A stretch of 64,000 bases of DNA from Hyaloperonospora brassicae (taxonomy: Eukaryota; Oomycota; Peronosporomycetes; Peronosporales; Peronosporaceae), in the NCBI GenBank assembly GCA_947650285.1, contig CANTFL010001332.1, forward strand, positions 806,001-870,000, in the 5' to 3' direction. Positions 11,546 through 19,510 of the stretch are shown here, piece by piece. A program made the translations under genes and the position numbers. The notes beneath the pieces were generated by a model that ran no database searches, was not told where the DNA came from, and was given only the letters and a program-made list of their open reading frames with translations. Position 1 is the first letter of the stretch. Each line of letters opens with the position of its first letter.

Positions 11546-12022
11546 TGTAACGGGGTTACACGTCGGCTGATAGTCGACAATAGGTGTGGTGCACACAAGA
11601 GATGGGGTCCCCTGTCAAGTGATATTGGAACACAGTAAGTGTATCAATTGTTGAAGACTGATGTCTATCAACCATTGATTGCGAGATCTTTTAAAAGATT
11701 TTATTTATGACAGGTTAATTACGCTGTTCTAAGGTGTTCTTTTAGGTTAAAAAAAGGAATAAAGTTCAGCTCACCTTTTGATCAGTAAGAGACACGTGCC
11801 CTACGGGGCGTCTTGATCGTAAGGACTAAGCAACGCCTGTGAAAGTAGCTTGTCCTTGAGCACTCTGTGCTGTAATTCATTTGAATCGTTTGGTCCCCTT
11901 TGGAACAGGGACCGTAAGCTCTTGAGCTTGTGTGACTCTCAGGAGTCGGGTTCGTAGAACCAAAGTTGCTCATTGAGCATTAAGTCTTCCTCTGACTTAA
12001 GGAGCCATGTAGATCCGCTACA
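11546..12022 (+). repeat. 3' LTR of Gypsy-A (left copy)
   Basis: This 477-bp LTR begins TGTAACGGGG and ends GCTACA. It is followed by TCTAC, the right-hand target duplication. It matches the 5' LTR over most of its length but has only one copy of the internal unit of about 50 bp. TG...CA ends are as expected for LTRs. Confidence 0.9.
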
Positions 12023-12260
12023 TCTACTTTGCTCGATCAGCGCAGCTCCAAGAAAGGATGTAGAACAGGTGCAATGTTTTTGCAAAGAAGTTGCGAAATA
12101 TCACGTTGCAGCTGTTAGCCGCATCCAGTGGCTCGACGATTTGAAGGAACGTGGTCATTCAAGTCAATTACTGAAGTACGCGTTGATGGAAGCTAATGGA
12201 GTAATTTTTGACAGTTTCGGGGATGCACTGCCTATTATAGCAAATGTAGAGAAAATATAA
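12023..12260 (+). CDS. Hypothetical open frame beside Gypsy-A (left copy)
   Basis: Outside the LTR this frame runs about 79 codons to a TAA at 12260 (for example FCKEVAKYHVAAVSRIQWL and LKYALMEANGVIFDSF). The composition looks protein-like and the mirror copy at 24797-25034 is identical. There is no ATG outside the LTR. Removing Gypsy-A extends the frame leftward only about 10 bp, to an in-frame stop. It could be an exon or a remnant. The opposite strand is also open here (see findings), so the coding strand is uncertain. Confidence 0.25.
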
Positions 12261-13622
12261 GACGTGCCAATCGGCCAAATTTTTGCTCTAATTGCCAGCG
12301 CTGTGATCCATCACACGCTCAGTATAATTAACTCTTCGTCTGTGCAGTGAGTCACACGGCTTGCACGCTCCCGTTGCAGCTCTATTGCAATCACATAGCG
12401 ATTCTCACTAAGGGATCTTTCCGTCGATGATATGTTACTCAATCTACGGCTACTCGTGGCAGCGGTGCGTACATCGACGTAATATCGATGTCACCTGCAC
12501 TGACATCACAAGGCGCTTAGTCCACAACCTTTATAAACCTCAAGTTCCTCGTGGAACGTAAATGTATATTCCTCGGGTAAGGATATAAAATGTTATGGTC
12601 TCAGTGACGCACTGTTGAGCTTCCTGACCTTGTCGGGACGAGGCGCTTGGGCCACCGGCGCAGATGGGACTTTATACACCAGCGGCGCCACCACTACGCT
12701 ATGAAGCTCTCGGCAAGCTATTGTCCAGGTCTCTGTGACTCAGGTGAGTAGAACCACCGACTCAACACGCTTCGTGCCTTTCAAGCCACTTACTTGGAAT
12801 GCAGCTGCCGCGCTGATGCACTTTGCCTGTCTTTCGAAGCAGAGAAAAGGCGTTGGAACACTGAGTGTGAAGCTTAACAAGACAGTTGTAGTCCCAACAC
12901 CTGCGGTCAAGGACTTTTCTTCGGCAGCGTTTCCATTATTGCCGCTTTTCGATATTTGATGAGATCGTAGTGGACCGCGGCAATTAAGGGATGTCGCTTG
13001 TTCTTATCGGTGCATTATGGCTATGAGATACTATTTCTAGCGAGTCGTCGCTGCACTTAGCTAAAGACAAACTGGATGAGTACTGCTCTTCGTCTATTGA
13101 CCATGTCAGTCACGCTATCACAAGATATTGCAACATGCATGACTGCAAGTGTTGCATGTCATTTGAAGCCTATCGGAAGCTACTCATCTAATGAACAACA
13201 CTTCGCTGCCGCAATCTAGTGCGCAGGTGAATTCTGTATACTAGTTAGTGACATTTCGTTGCAGCTAAACTTTTGTATATGAAGTCGTGGCGTTGTTTAT
13301 GTGAAGTGTCAAGATCTGCCTATCCTTTGCAACTACATCATACATGTACTACGGTAGATCAACGTGCTCCGAGAAACGAATATGTGTAGCTTCATGCACC
13401 TGCACTACGCATTGAGTGGCAATCGTCGCACCTACGCGCAGTACTGACGTCTGGCGCCCGAATGGGACCTCCCAGCCAGACGTTCCGGCACTCATTTGAT
13501 GATCCGCTCAGCAAACGTTTCTATTCTACCAACGGCAGGGGGTCAACACAAACGGAAGCTGATGTCTTCTTGGTGATTGACTTGACTGTTGTTTCAGTAT
13601 TTCATTCTTGATTTTGCATATC
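12261..13622. other. Unassigned arm sequence between Gypsy-A and Gypsy-B
   Basis: No recognisable gene. One 74-codon frame at 12735-12959 (+) starts at GTG, lacks an ATG and matches nothing I know. At 13447-13483 a 9-bp hairpin (acgtctggc / gccagacgt) encloses TGGCGCCCGA, which resembles a retroelement primer-binding site. The region might be the remains of another LTR element. The mirror copy is at 23435-24796. Confidence 0.4.
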
Positions 13623-13627
13623 AAGTT
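13623..13627. repeat. Target-site duplication AAGTT, left side of Gypsy-B
   Basis: AAGTT precedes the 5' LTR and recurs at 21618-21622 after the 3' LTR. The right arm has a single copy (AACTT at 23430-23434 on the opposite strand) in otherwise continuous sequence. Confidence 0.95.
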
Positions 13628-14020
13628 TGTAACGGGGCAGCCCGTTACATGGAAGTGTCACTTTAAAAGAAAGTGACAACAAAGAATATTAAGTGAATAT
13701 TCTTTGAACAATATCACCGATAATGGTGATATTGGTGAAGCGACCAAAGGGTCTGCTCATTGGTTGATATCTTGATGATATCAACCCACCAATCGCCGCA
13801 GGACGCGCGCAATGAGTGGTGACGAGACGTCACCATACACTCAGTTATATTAACATAATTAAGTCAGGTTAAACAAAGAGACAGTAGCAAAAGACTTAAT
13901 TATATTAATACAACAGTTTTACTTTTCCCTTATCCTACGCTTCCTCGTTTGCCTCGTGTACGTCTGTCGGGGCACTCAAAACCCTTGCGTTAAGTTCACG
14001 CAAGGGTGTGCCCCGTTACA
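13628..14020 (+). repeat. 5' LTR of Gypsy-B
   Basis: This 393-bp LTR starts TGTAACGGGG and ends CCCCGTTACA, so its own termini form an inverted repeat. It contains a run of hairpins: 13656-13664 with 13670-13678, 13681-13690 with 13696-13705, 13709-13718 with 13725-13734, and 13762-13771 with 13777-13786. Stems are 9-10 bp and loops 5-6 nt. No clear TATA box could be assigned. Confidence 0.95.
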
Positions 14021-14022
14021 CC

Positions 14023-14032
14023 TGGTAGCACT
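14023..14032 (+). promoter_or_regulatory. Putative primer-binding site of Gypsy-B
   Basis: TGGTAGCACT begins three bases after the 5' LTR. The first seven bases fit the 3' end of an initiator-methionine tRNA of the type that primes Ty1. Gypsy-A has a similar site in the same place. Confidence 0.55.
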
Positions 14033-14064
14033 TTGTAGTCCTTCCAAGGACCACAGCATCCAAC

Positions 14065-15219
14065 ATGAACATGTTGGATGATGAAGAGACCTTTCACGCC
14101 ACGCGTGAAGGGTTTACCCATTTGAGTGACATCGAATGGAGTGCGGTAGAACGAATGAGTTCTACCGTAGGCGAGTTCGCCATTAGCGCCATGTTGGAGT
14201 CTCTAGACAGAGACCAACAACATGCCGCTATAGCCAAGTTCATCCAAAGTGAACTTGTCGCCGAAAGGGAGAAAGTAGCCTTGCTTCACCAGCAAGGCTC
14301 TCAACAGGCCGAGCAGTTGAGAGAACTCGGTGCTCAACAGACAGAGCTGTTGAGACAGCAGCAATTCCATGCTGCTGTGGGCGGGACGGCACATGCGCGT
14401 CGTCCCGAGGTCATGAAGGTTGACATCTCCAAGTACAGTGGAGTCCCGGAGGACTCCCTGTTACTGTGGTTTGTCGAACTCGACAGAGCCTTAAGGGCTC
14501 GTCGCGTCGAAGATGAGCAAATGAAACTCACATTTGCTCAAACCCACTTGGCAGGACGTGCCAAAACTTGGTCCCTGGGACTCGAGAGTAGCGACCCAAA
14601 TGTGTTTAGGTCGCTAGATGACTTCAAGTCCCGGCTCAGACAAACGTTTGAGCCGCCACGAGCTGAGTTCAGGGCTCGTTCTGAGCTCCTGAAACTCAAG
14701 CAGGGTAAGCGTGATGTGCACGCTTACGCACAACATATACGACTCCTCGCGAGTAGTATAACTGCTAACCCAGTTCATGAACACACGTTGATTACGGTGT
14801 TCATGCAAGGGCTCGCAGAAGGGCCCGTCAGGAGCCACCTGTTCCGCCTTGAGCTGAATACGCTTGAAGAAGCGATATCAGCCGCGGAACAGGAAGACTT
14901 TAGCATGAGACAGGCTCATGCTAGCTCAAACTCTTACCGTCCACCGAGACGACAAGAGATCGGAGGTCCAGAACCAATGGACCTCTGCTATGTTGAGAGC
15001 GAGAGACCTCGCTCTTCAAACAACAAGCGATTGCAGAGGTGCAATCGCTGTCAGAAGTTAGGGCACTACGCATACGAGTGTAGTGCTCCACGCCCAGTAC
15101 CAAACAGTACTGAGCGAAATGGACGACCATTCGCCAAGAAGGGCAATGGGCGTGGGTCCAGCGCTGTTGCGAAGCCGCAACAGCGAGACGGACCATCAAA
15201 AAATGGTCGGGGTCAGTAG
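14065..15219 (+). CDS. gag: Gypsy-B Gag, intact
   Basis: This 384-residue Gag starts at an ATG 45 bp after the 5' LTR. Residues about 45-105 are Gln/Glu-rich and probably coiled-coil (LVAEREKVALLHQQG). Residues about 115-290 form the retrotransposon capsid region (for example HLAGRAKTW and EFRARSELLKLKQG). A single zinc knuckle lies at residues 326-339 (CNRCQKLGHYAYEC, CX2CX4HX4C), followed by a basic tail that should bind RNA. The frame ends at a TAG (15217-15219) that lies inside a hairpin, 13 nt after a -1 slippery heptamer, so a fraction of ribosomes should continue into the protease. This is the best-preserved gene in the window. Confidence 0.95.
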   Translation: MNMLDDEETFHATREGFTHLSDIEWSAVERMSSTVGEFAISAMLESLDRDQQHAAIAKFIQSELVAEREKVALLHQQGSQQAEQLRELGAQQTELLRQQQFHAAVGGTAHARRPEVMKVDISKYSGVPEDSLLLWFVELDRALRARRVEDEQMKLTFAQTHLAGRAKTWSLGLESSDPNVFRSLDDFKSRLRQTFEPPRAEFRARSELLKLKQGKRDVHAYAQHIRLLASSITANPVHEHTLITVFMQGLAEGPVRSHLFRLELNTLEEAISAAEQEDFSMRQAHASSNSYRPPRRQEIGGPEPMDLCYVESERPRSSNNKRLQRCNRCQKLGHYAYECSAPRPVPNSTERNGRPFAKKGNGRGSSAVAKPQQRDGPSKNGRGQ

Positions 15220-15237
15220 GGGCGGAGCGCCCTACTG
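15198..15237 (+). promoter_or_regulatory. Predicted -1 ribosomal frameshift signal at the gag-protease junction
   Basis: Heptamer A AAA AAT at 15198-15204 is in the gag frame (tca aaa aat). It is followed by a 9-nt spacer and a perfect 8-bp stem, CAGTAGGG (15214-15221) with CCCTACTG (15230-15237), enclosing an 8-nt loop. The protease frame is exactly -1 relative to gag and is open from 15204 onward. Layout matches known -1 signals of retroviruses and retroelements. Activity is inferred. Confidence 0.75.
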
Positions 15238-16184
15238 ATCCAGCAACCTCAAGAGAATTTGCAAATCTCTTGACGAAAGTTGCTCCAGATACACAATCAT
15301 TGTGTGTCTCTGCACCTGGTGATGACGTTTCGCTCATCACCTTGAAGTTGGAAGCGACAAATGATTTGTCGCTTCGTGCCCTAGTAGACTGTGGGGCGTC
15401 GAACAACTTTGTTCGTCGCCAGTCACTAGAGGGTCGTAGGCTCAAGTTCGTTGAGCGCGACATTCCCCTCACGAGGATGACGGTGCGCCTTGCAACAGGC
15501 GCATCGATTACCGTTGAGAAACGTGTAGTCGGAATCCACTACACGTTAGAGGGCGAACAGTACGATAATGACTTCATCGTACTAGATCTGGATGACAAAT
15601 TTGATGTCATCCTGGGATTACCTTGGCTCAGAAGGTACGAGCCAAGGGTGAGCTGGCAGCATCGATCCGTGAAGATGCCTGCCGCTTGTTCATCAGATGG
15701 CCATCTGATGAACATCTTGGAGCGTCCACAAGCGTGTGGATGTTCTGCGAGTGAGTGCGATGGCCTCACTTGCGGTACGGTCGTTAGCACGACTGCACAA
15801 GATCACAGTGTAGTTGATCACTACACTGTGGAGCAAGCTCCCGGCGGCTGTACAAAAGTACAGGCTGCGCCGAAGGTCCACCACTCGAATAAGTCGAGTG
15901 GACCGGGACATGGATGCATGCCTAGCGGGCAGCATCTTAGAAGAAAGAAACCTGTTGCCCCCAAGGGGCAACATGGAAATCCTAGGTCGACTGGAGAGTC
16001 GACCGTAGAGGATCGGTTCCTGACTGTGGTTGCACAGCCACAGTCAGAAGACGTCGAGGGAATAAGTCCCCACGTACTTGAGGAAGGAATTCCTCAAGAG
16101 TCACTTGCTGAAGGATTAGGCCTTCAGCAACCTGTGGAAAGAAGTCCCCAGGAAGTGAACCGAGACGTTGAACGTCTTGGTTGA
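15204..16184 (+). CDS. Gypsy-B aspartic protease, probably made by -1 frameshift from gag
   Basis: The frame has no ATG near its start and is open back to the slippery site, so I place its start at the frameshift point. The active site is ALVDCGASNNFVR (DCGA in place of DSGA, at about 15385-15425). The matching C-terminal motif is DVILGLPWL, about 70 codons later. The last 170 or so codons form a poorly conserved Ser/Gly/Gln-rich linker (hairpin-dense, for example a 26-bp perfect palindrome at 15688-15713). The stop at 16182-16184 overlaps the RT frame, which is open from 16159 in the +1 register. Confidence 0.85.
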   Translation, partial: WSGSVGAERPTDPATSREFANLLTKVAPDTQSLCVSAPGDDVSLITLKLEATNDLSLRALVDCGASNNFVRRQSLEGRRLKFVERDIPLTRMTVRLATGASITVEKRVVGIHYTLEGEQYDNDFIVLDLDDKFDVILGLPWLRRYEPRVSWQHRSVKMPAACSSDGHLMNILERPQACGCSASECDGLTCGTVVSTTAQDHSVVDHYTVEQAPGGCTKVQAAPKVHHSNKSSGPGHGCMPSGQHLRRKKPVAPKGQHGNPRSTGESTVEDRFLTVVAQPQSEDVEGISPHVLEEGIPQESLAEGLGLQQPVERSPQEVNRDVERLG

Positions 16185-18504
16185 TGACGGATCAAGCGTA
16201 GGCGCTTATACGCTTGATCTGATTGTGCCTCCGAAGTTAACTTCGGGGATAACTCAGTTGCCAACGCTAGAACCGAAACGGTTCTTGCGTGATCTGCGTA
16301 GTGGCAAAGTCAAGCAGATCTGCATACTCGTCAAAGAGGATGAGTATGTGGCCGATATTCGGTCGGCGACAGTATTTGCTGAGAACGAACGGGTTCTCAG
16401 CAGCTCATCGATGGACGAAAGTGTCCTCGATGAGAAGACTCGGATTGAGCGATACACGTCACAATCCTGGGAGTCACTTCAGGCAAATCCTTTGTATAAG
16501 GATTTGATCGAATTCAGGGATGTGTTCCCTGAATCCGTACCTTGCGAGTTGCCTAAGGACAAAGGCACTCGACACGAGATCGAGCTCAGAACGGGCTCGA
16601 AGTACTGTGTCATGAAGCAGTGGCCACTGCCTCGTGAACAAGTACTAGCGATCGACAAGTTCTTTGCCGATCGCTTAGCAGCGGGCCATGTGAGGGAATC
16701 AACATCCCCTTACAGCTCTCCGACCTTCTGTGTGCGAAAGGCCACAGGAGGATGGCGGATAGTGCACGCGTTCAACAAATTGAATGCTGCAACGGTACCG
16801 GCTCAGACGCCGATACCGAGGAAGGACGTAATCATAGATGGTATGTCAAAGAGTACCATCTTTTCGTCCATGGATCTGATGGATGGATTCTATCAGATCC
16901 TCATGCGTGAACGGGACATCCCGTACACGGCAGTGAGCACCCCCAGCGGGATGCTGTGGGAGTGGCTAGTGATGCCACAGGGGCTGAGTAATGCCCCTGC
17001 AACATTCAACAGATGTGTTACAAATCTGTTGAGACCGGTGCGAGACTTTGCACCGAGTTACTTCGACGATGTGTTCGTCCATAGCCGGGCTATGGACGGA
17101 AAGACGGACGTTGAAGTTCACAGAACTCACGTTCGTCAGGTTCTTCAACTTATGCGCAAGAATAAGTTGTATGCCAACCTCAAGAAGTGTATATTCGCGG
17201 CTAGCGAAATACCACTTCTTGGGTGCATCGTGGGTAAACACGGCGTACGCCCTGATCCCGAAAAGATCAAGGCGATCACCGACTGGCCAGTGCCAGTCGA
17301 TGTCAAGGGACTAAGGAAGTTCCTTGGACTAGCGGCGTACTTGCACAAGTACTCTCGCAACTACGCCGAAATGACGGTACATCTTTCTTGGTTACTCAAG
17401 AAAAATGTCAAGTGGTCATGGAACGCTGAGTGCCAACGTTCCTTTGAAGGTATCAAGCGGAGCTTGATGCAGTCGCCGATCTTGGCGATTGCAGATCAGG
17501 ACAGACCATTTCATGTGGTCTGTGACGCCAGCGATTTTGCGATCGGCTGTGCGTTAATGCAATTTGATGCAGATGGCGCGGAGCGCGTCATCTGTTATCA
17601 GTCGCGTCAGCTGCAAGCAGCTGAGCGCAATTATCCAGTGCATGACAAGGAACTCCTTGCCATGAAGTACGCACTGGCTAAGTTTCGCGTCTATCTCCTC
17701 GGAGATAGACCGTTTGTTGTCTATACGGACCATGCGTCACTACGCACGGCCGTAAACAGCCCACACCTCTCGCAAAGAATGGCGAGGTGGCTGTCTTTCT
17801 TCGCGGAGTACAACTTCTCCGTGGAGTATAAACCAGGACGACTCAATGTCGTCGCTGATGCGCTTTCGCGCCGGCCCGATTTCGAGCCGGACGCACAATC
17901 CAACAGTGAGGATAAGCCCACTGTTGCGACACTGACAGTCAGTGTTCCGTCGTCAAGCTTACTTGACGACGTACGAAAGGCATACGCAGAAGATAAGGAT
18001 CTTCTGCGATTAATGGATCATCTGGTGCATCCATCCAGTAAATCATTGAAGGATTTACCGGCTTTGTACCGATCCTCATCGGATCGGTACACAACGCGTA
18101 ACGGACTGTTATATTATACAGCCGTTGACGGCGACACGCCTCGTGTCGTCGTCCCCACTCATAATGATTTGCGATTACGCATCATGTATGAGTGTCACGA
18201 TGCCCCAACAGGTGGCCATCGTGGGAGAGAAAAGACTTACCTCACGGTAAGTCGTGACTTTTACTGGCCCCGCCAGTATCAGTTTGTACGCAAGTACATA
18301 CGTGCTTGCGAGGTTTGTCAACGGGTGAAGCCTAGTCCTTCATCCCGTGCACCATTACAGCCTCTACCGGTCCCGGCAGAGTGCTGGCAGTCCGTTTCAA
18401 TGGACTTCGTCTTCGGGTTTCCCGAAGACGCTCACAAGAATAATGGTATTCTTGTGTTCGTTGATCGGTTCAGCAAGATGGTCCATCTTGCTGCAGTGCC
18501 CTGA
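16159..18504 (+). CDS. pol: Gypsy-B reverse transcriptase / RNase H and start of integrase
   Basis: Counting residues from the TTG at 16168 (778 codons), the RT motifs are SPYSSPTFCV (about 180-189), FSSMDLMDGFYQ with the first Asp at 236, and YFDD at 298-301. RNase H residues are Asp453 (VVCDASDF), Glu495 (DKELLAMKY), Asp521 (YTDHASL) and Asp564 (VADALSRRP). The integrase zinc domain uses His667, His674, Cys704 and Cys707 (CEVCQR), and the first catalytic Asp is in SMDFVFGF (736). No natural ATG begins it, and it sits +1 to the protease, so either a second recoding event or an indel joins them. It ends at 18504, where one extra C in the codon after AAV throws integrase out of frame. Confidence 0.93.
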   Translation, partial: TETLNVLVDDGSSVGAYTLDLIVPPKLTSGITQLPTLEPKRFLRDLRSGKVKQICILVKEDEYVADIRSATVFAENERVLSSSSMDESVLDEKTRIERYTSQSWESLQANPLYKDLIEFRDVFPESVPCELPKDKGTRHEIELRTGSKYCVMKQWPLPREQVLAIDKFFADRLAAGHVRESTSPYSSPTFCVRKATGGWRIVHAFNKLNAATVPAQTPIPRKDVIIDGMSKSTIFSSMDLMDGFYQILMRERDIPYTAVSTPSGMLWEWLVMPQGLSNAPATFNRCVTNLLRPVRDFAPSYFDDVFVHSRAMDGKTDVEVHRTHVRQVLQLMRKNKLYANLKKCIFAASEIPLLGCIVGKHGVRPDPEKIKAITDWPVPVDVKGLRKFLGLAAYLHKYSRNYAEMTVHLSWLLKKNVKWSWNAECQRSFEGIKRSLMQSPILAIADQDRPFHVVCDASDFAIGCALMQFDADGAERVICYQSRQLQAAERNYPVHDKELLAMKYALAKFRVYLLGDRPFVVYTDHASLRTAVNSPHLSQRMARWLSFFAEYNFSVEYKPGRLNVVADALSRRPDFEPDAQSNSEDKPTVATLTVSVPSSSLLDDVRKAYAEDKDLLRLMDHLVHPSSKSLKDLPALYRSSSDRYTTRNGLLYYTAVDGDTPRVVVPTHNDLRLRIMYECHDAPTGGHRGREKTYLTVSRDFYWPRQYQFVRKYIRACEVCQRVKPSPSSRAPLQPLPVPAECWQSVSMDFVFGFPEDAHKNNGILVFVDRFSKMVHLAAVP

Positions 18505-19510
18505 GTCCATCACGGCACCCGGTTGTGCTCGTGTCTTTCTGGACACGGTCTTTAGACTCCACGGGTTACCCCGTGAACTCGTATCCGACCGTGACCCTCG
18601 GTTCACGGCGGAATTTTGGCAAACCGTGTTCCGTTCTCTCGGAACACGATTGAAGATGTCCACTTCTGACCATCCCGAAACAGATGGTCAGACGGAACGT
18701 GCGAACCGTGTCCTCGAAGAGATCCTTCGAGGATATGTCCACTCGTTTCCGAGTTGGAGCGAATTCCTACCCATGGTGGAATTCGCCATCAATAATTCGG
18801 TGCATGCTTCCACACAGCACACACCGTTTTACGTGAATGGCCTACGCCATCCACGTGTGCCCACCCTTCTAGAGTGTGACTCTTGGATAAGGGGAGGGAG
18901 GGACTCGCTCGAGCAAAAACCGTTTTGGCTCTTGCTCATCACGTGTCGACGCTAACGTCGTCACGTATGATGCCGATGTCGATCAAGTCGACATCGATGA
19001 AGAAGATCACCTCAGTAATAGCGGCGACGCTATTACTGACTCGGATGATGATGACGATGCTGGTATATTCAGCATCGTCAACGATTATGCCAGCGAGGAA
19101 AAAGACAACCTCGCTGAAGAAGAGAACAATCTCTTAGCAGTGCGCACGAAGCGCACTGAAATACAAAACAACGAGTCAGCAGAGAACTTCCTGCTGACTC
19201 GAGAAGCGGTAGTCCGTTTCGTTCAGGACTCCATCGCAAATGCGGTGGACCGCCAGAAACGGAACGCAGACAAGAATGGAAGAGCAAATGTTCTTTCATT
19301 TAAGGTTAACGACCTAGTACCACTGTTTACGGTAAACTTACCTGGACATGCAGTCACTAGTGTTGGGAGTAGTAAACTACTGCCGAAGTAAATTGGGCCA
19401 TTTCGAGTGTTGCATCGCAAGGGCAACGCATACACACTCGAATTGCCACGTAAGATGCGCACGCATCCTACATTTTACGTGGGGAGGCTCAGGCCGTACT
19501 GTCAGTACGA
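18505..19510 (+). pseudogene. pol: Gypsy-B integrase, remainder (broken)
   Basis: After the frameshift near 18500 the integrase core continues in another frame with SDRDPRFTAEFW (second Asp) and GQTERANRVLEEIL (catalytic Glu) up to about 18890. A second frame change leads into a strongly acidic segment (about 18950-19130, with runs of DDDDD), then the C-terminal module (about 19140-19500). A stop at 19389-19391 cuts that module within LLPK/IGPF. These lesions should abolish integration by this copy unless it is helped in trans. Confidence 0.9.

Larger units (their letters stand above)
4368..12022 (+). mobile_element. Gypsy-A: decayed Ty3/gypsy chromodomain retrotransposon (left copy)
   Basis: This 7.65-kb element is bounded by two LTRs of the same family (4368-4891 and 11546-12022). 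The internal order is gag with a CCHC knuckle, aspartic protease, reverse transcriptase, RNase H, integrase and chromodomain, which is the Ty3/gypsy (Metaviridae) order with a chromovirus-like tail. All sense frames carry frameshifts and stops, so it is inactive. The same decayed copy sits in the mirror position of the right arm (25035-32690), so it had inserted before the palindrome formed. A long antisense frame lies between the chromodomain and the 3' LTR. Confidence 0.95.

Noticed and set aside
12735..12959. 74-codon frame as a gene (and its mirror at 24098-24322)
   Set aside because: It begins at GTG with no ATG, has no recognisable content and its presence in both arms only reflects the duplication.
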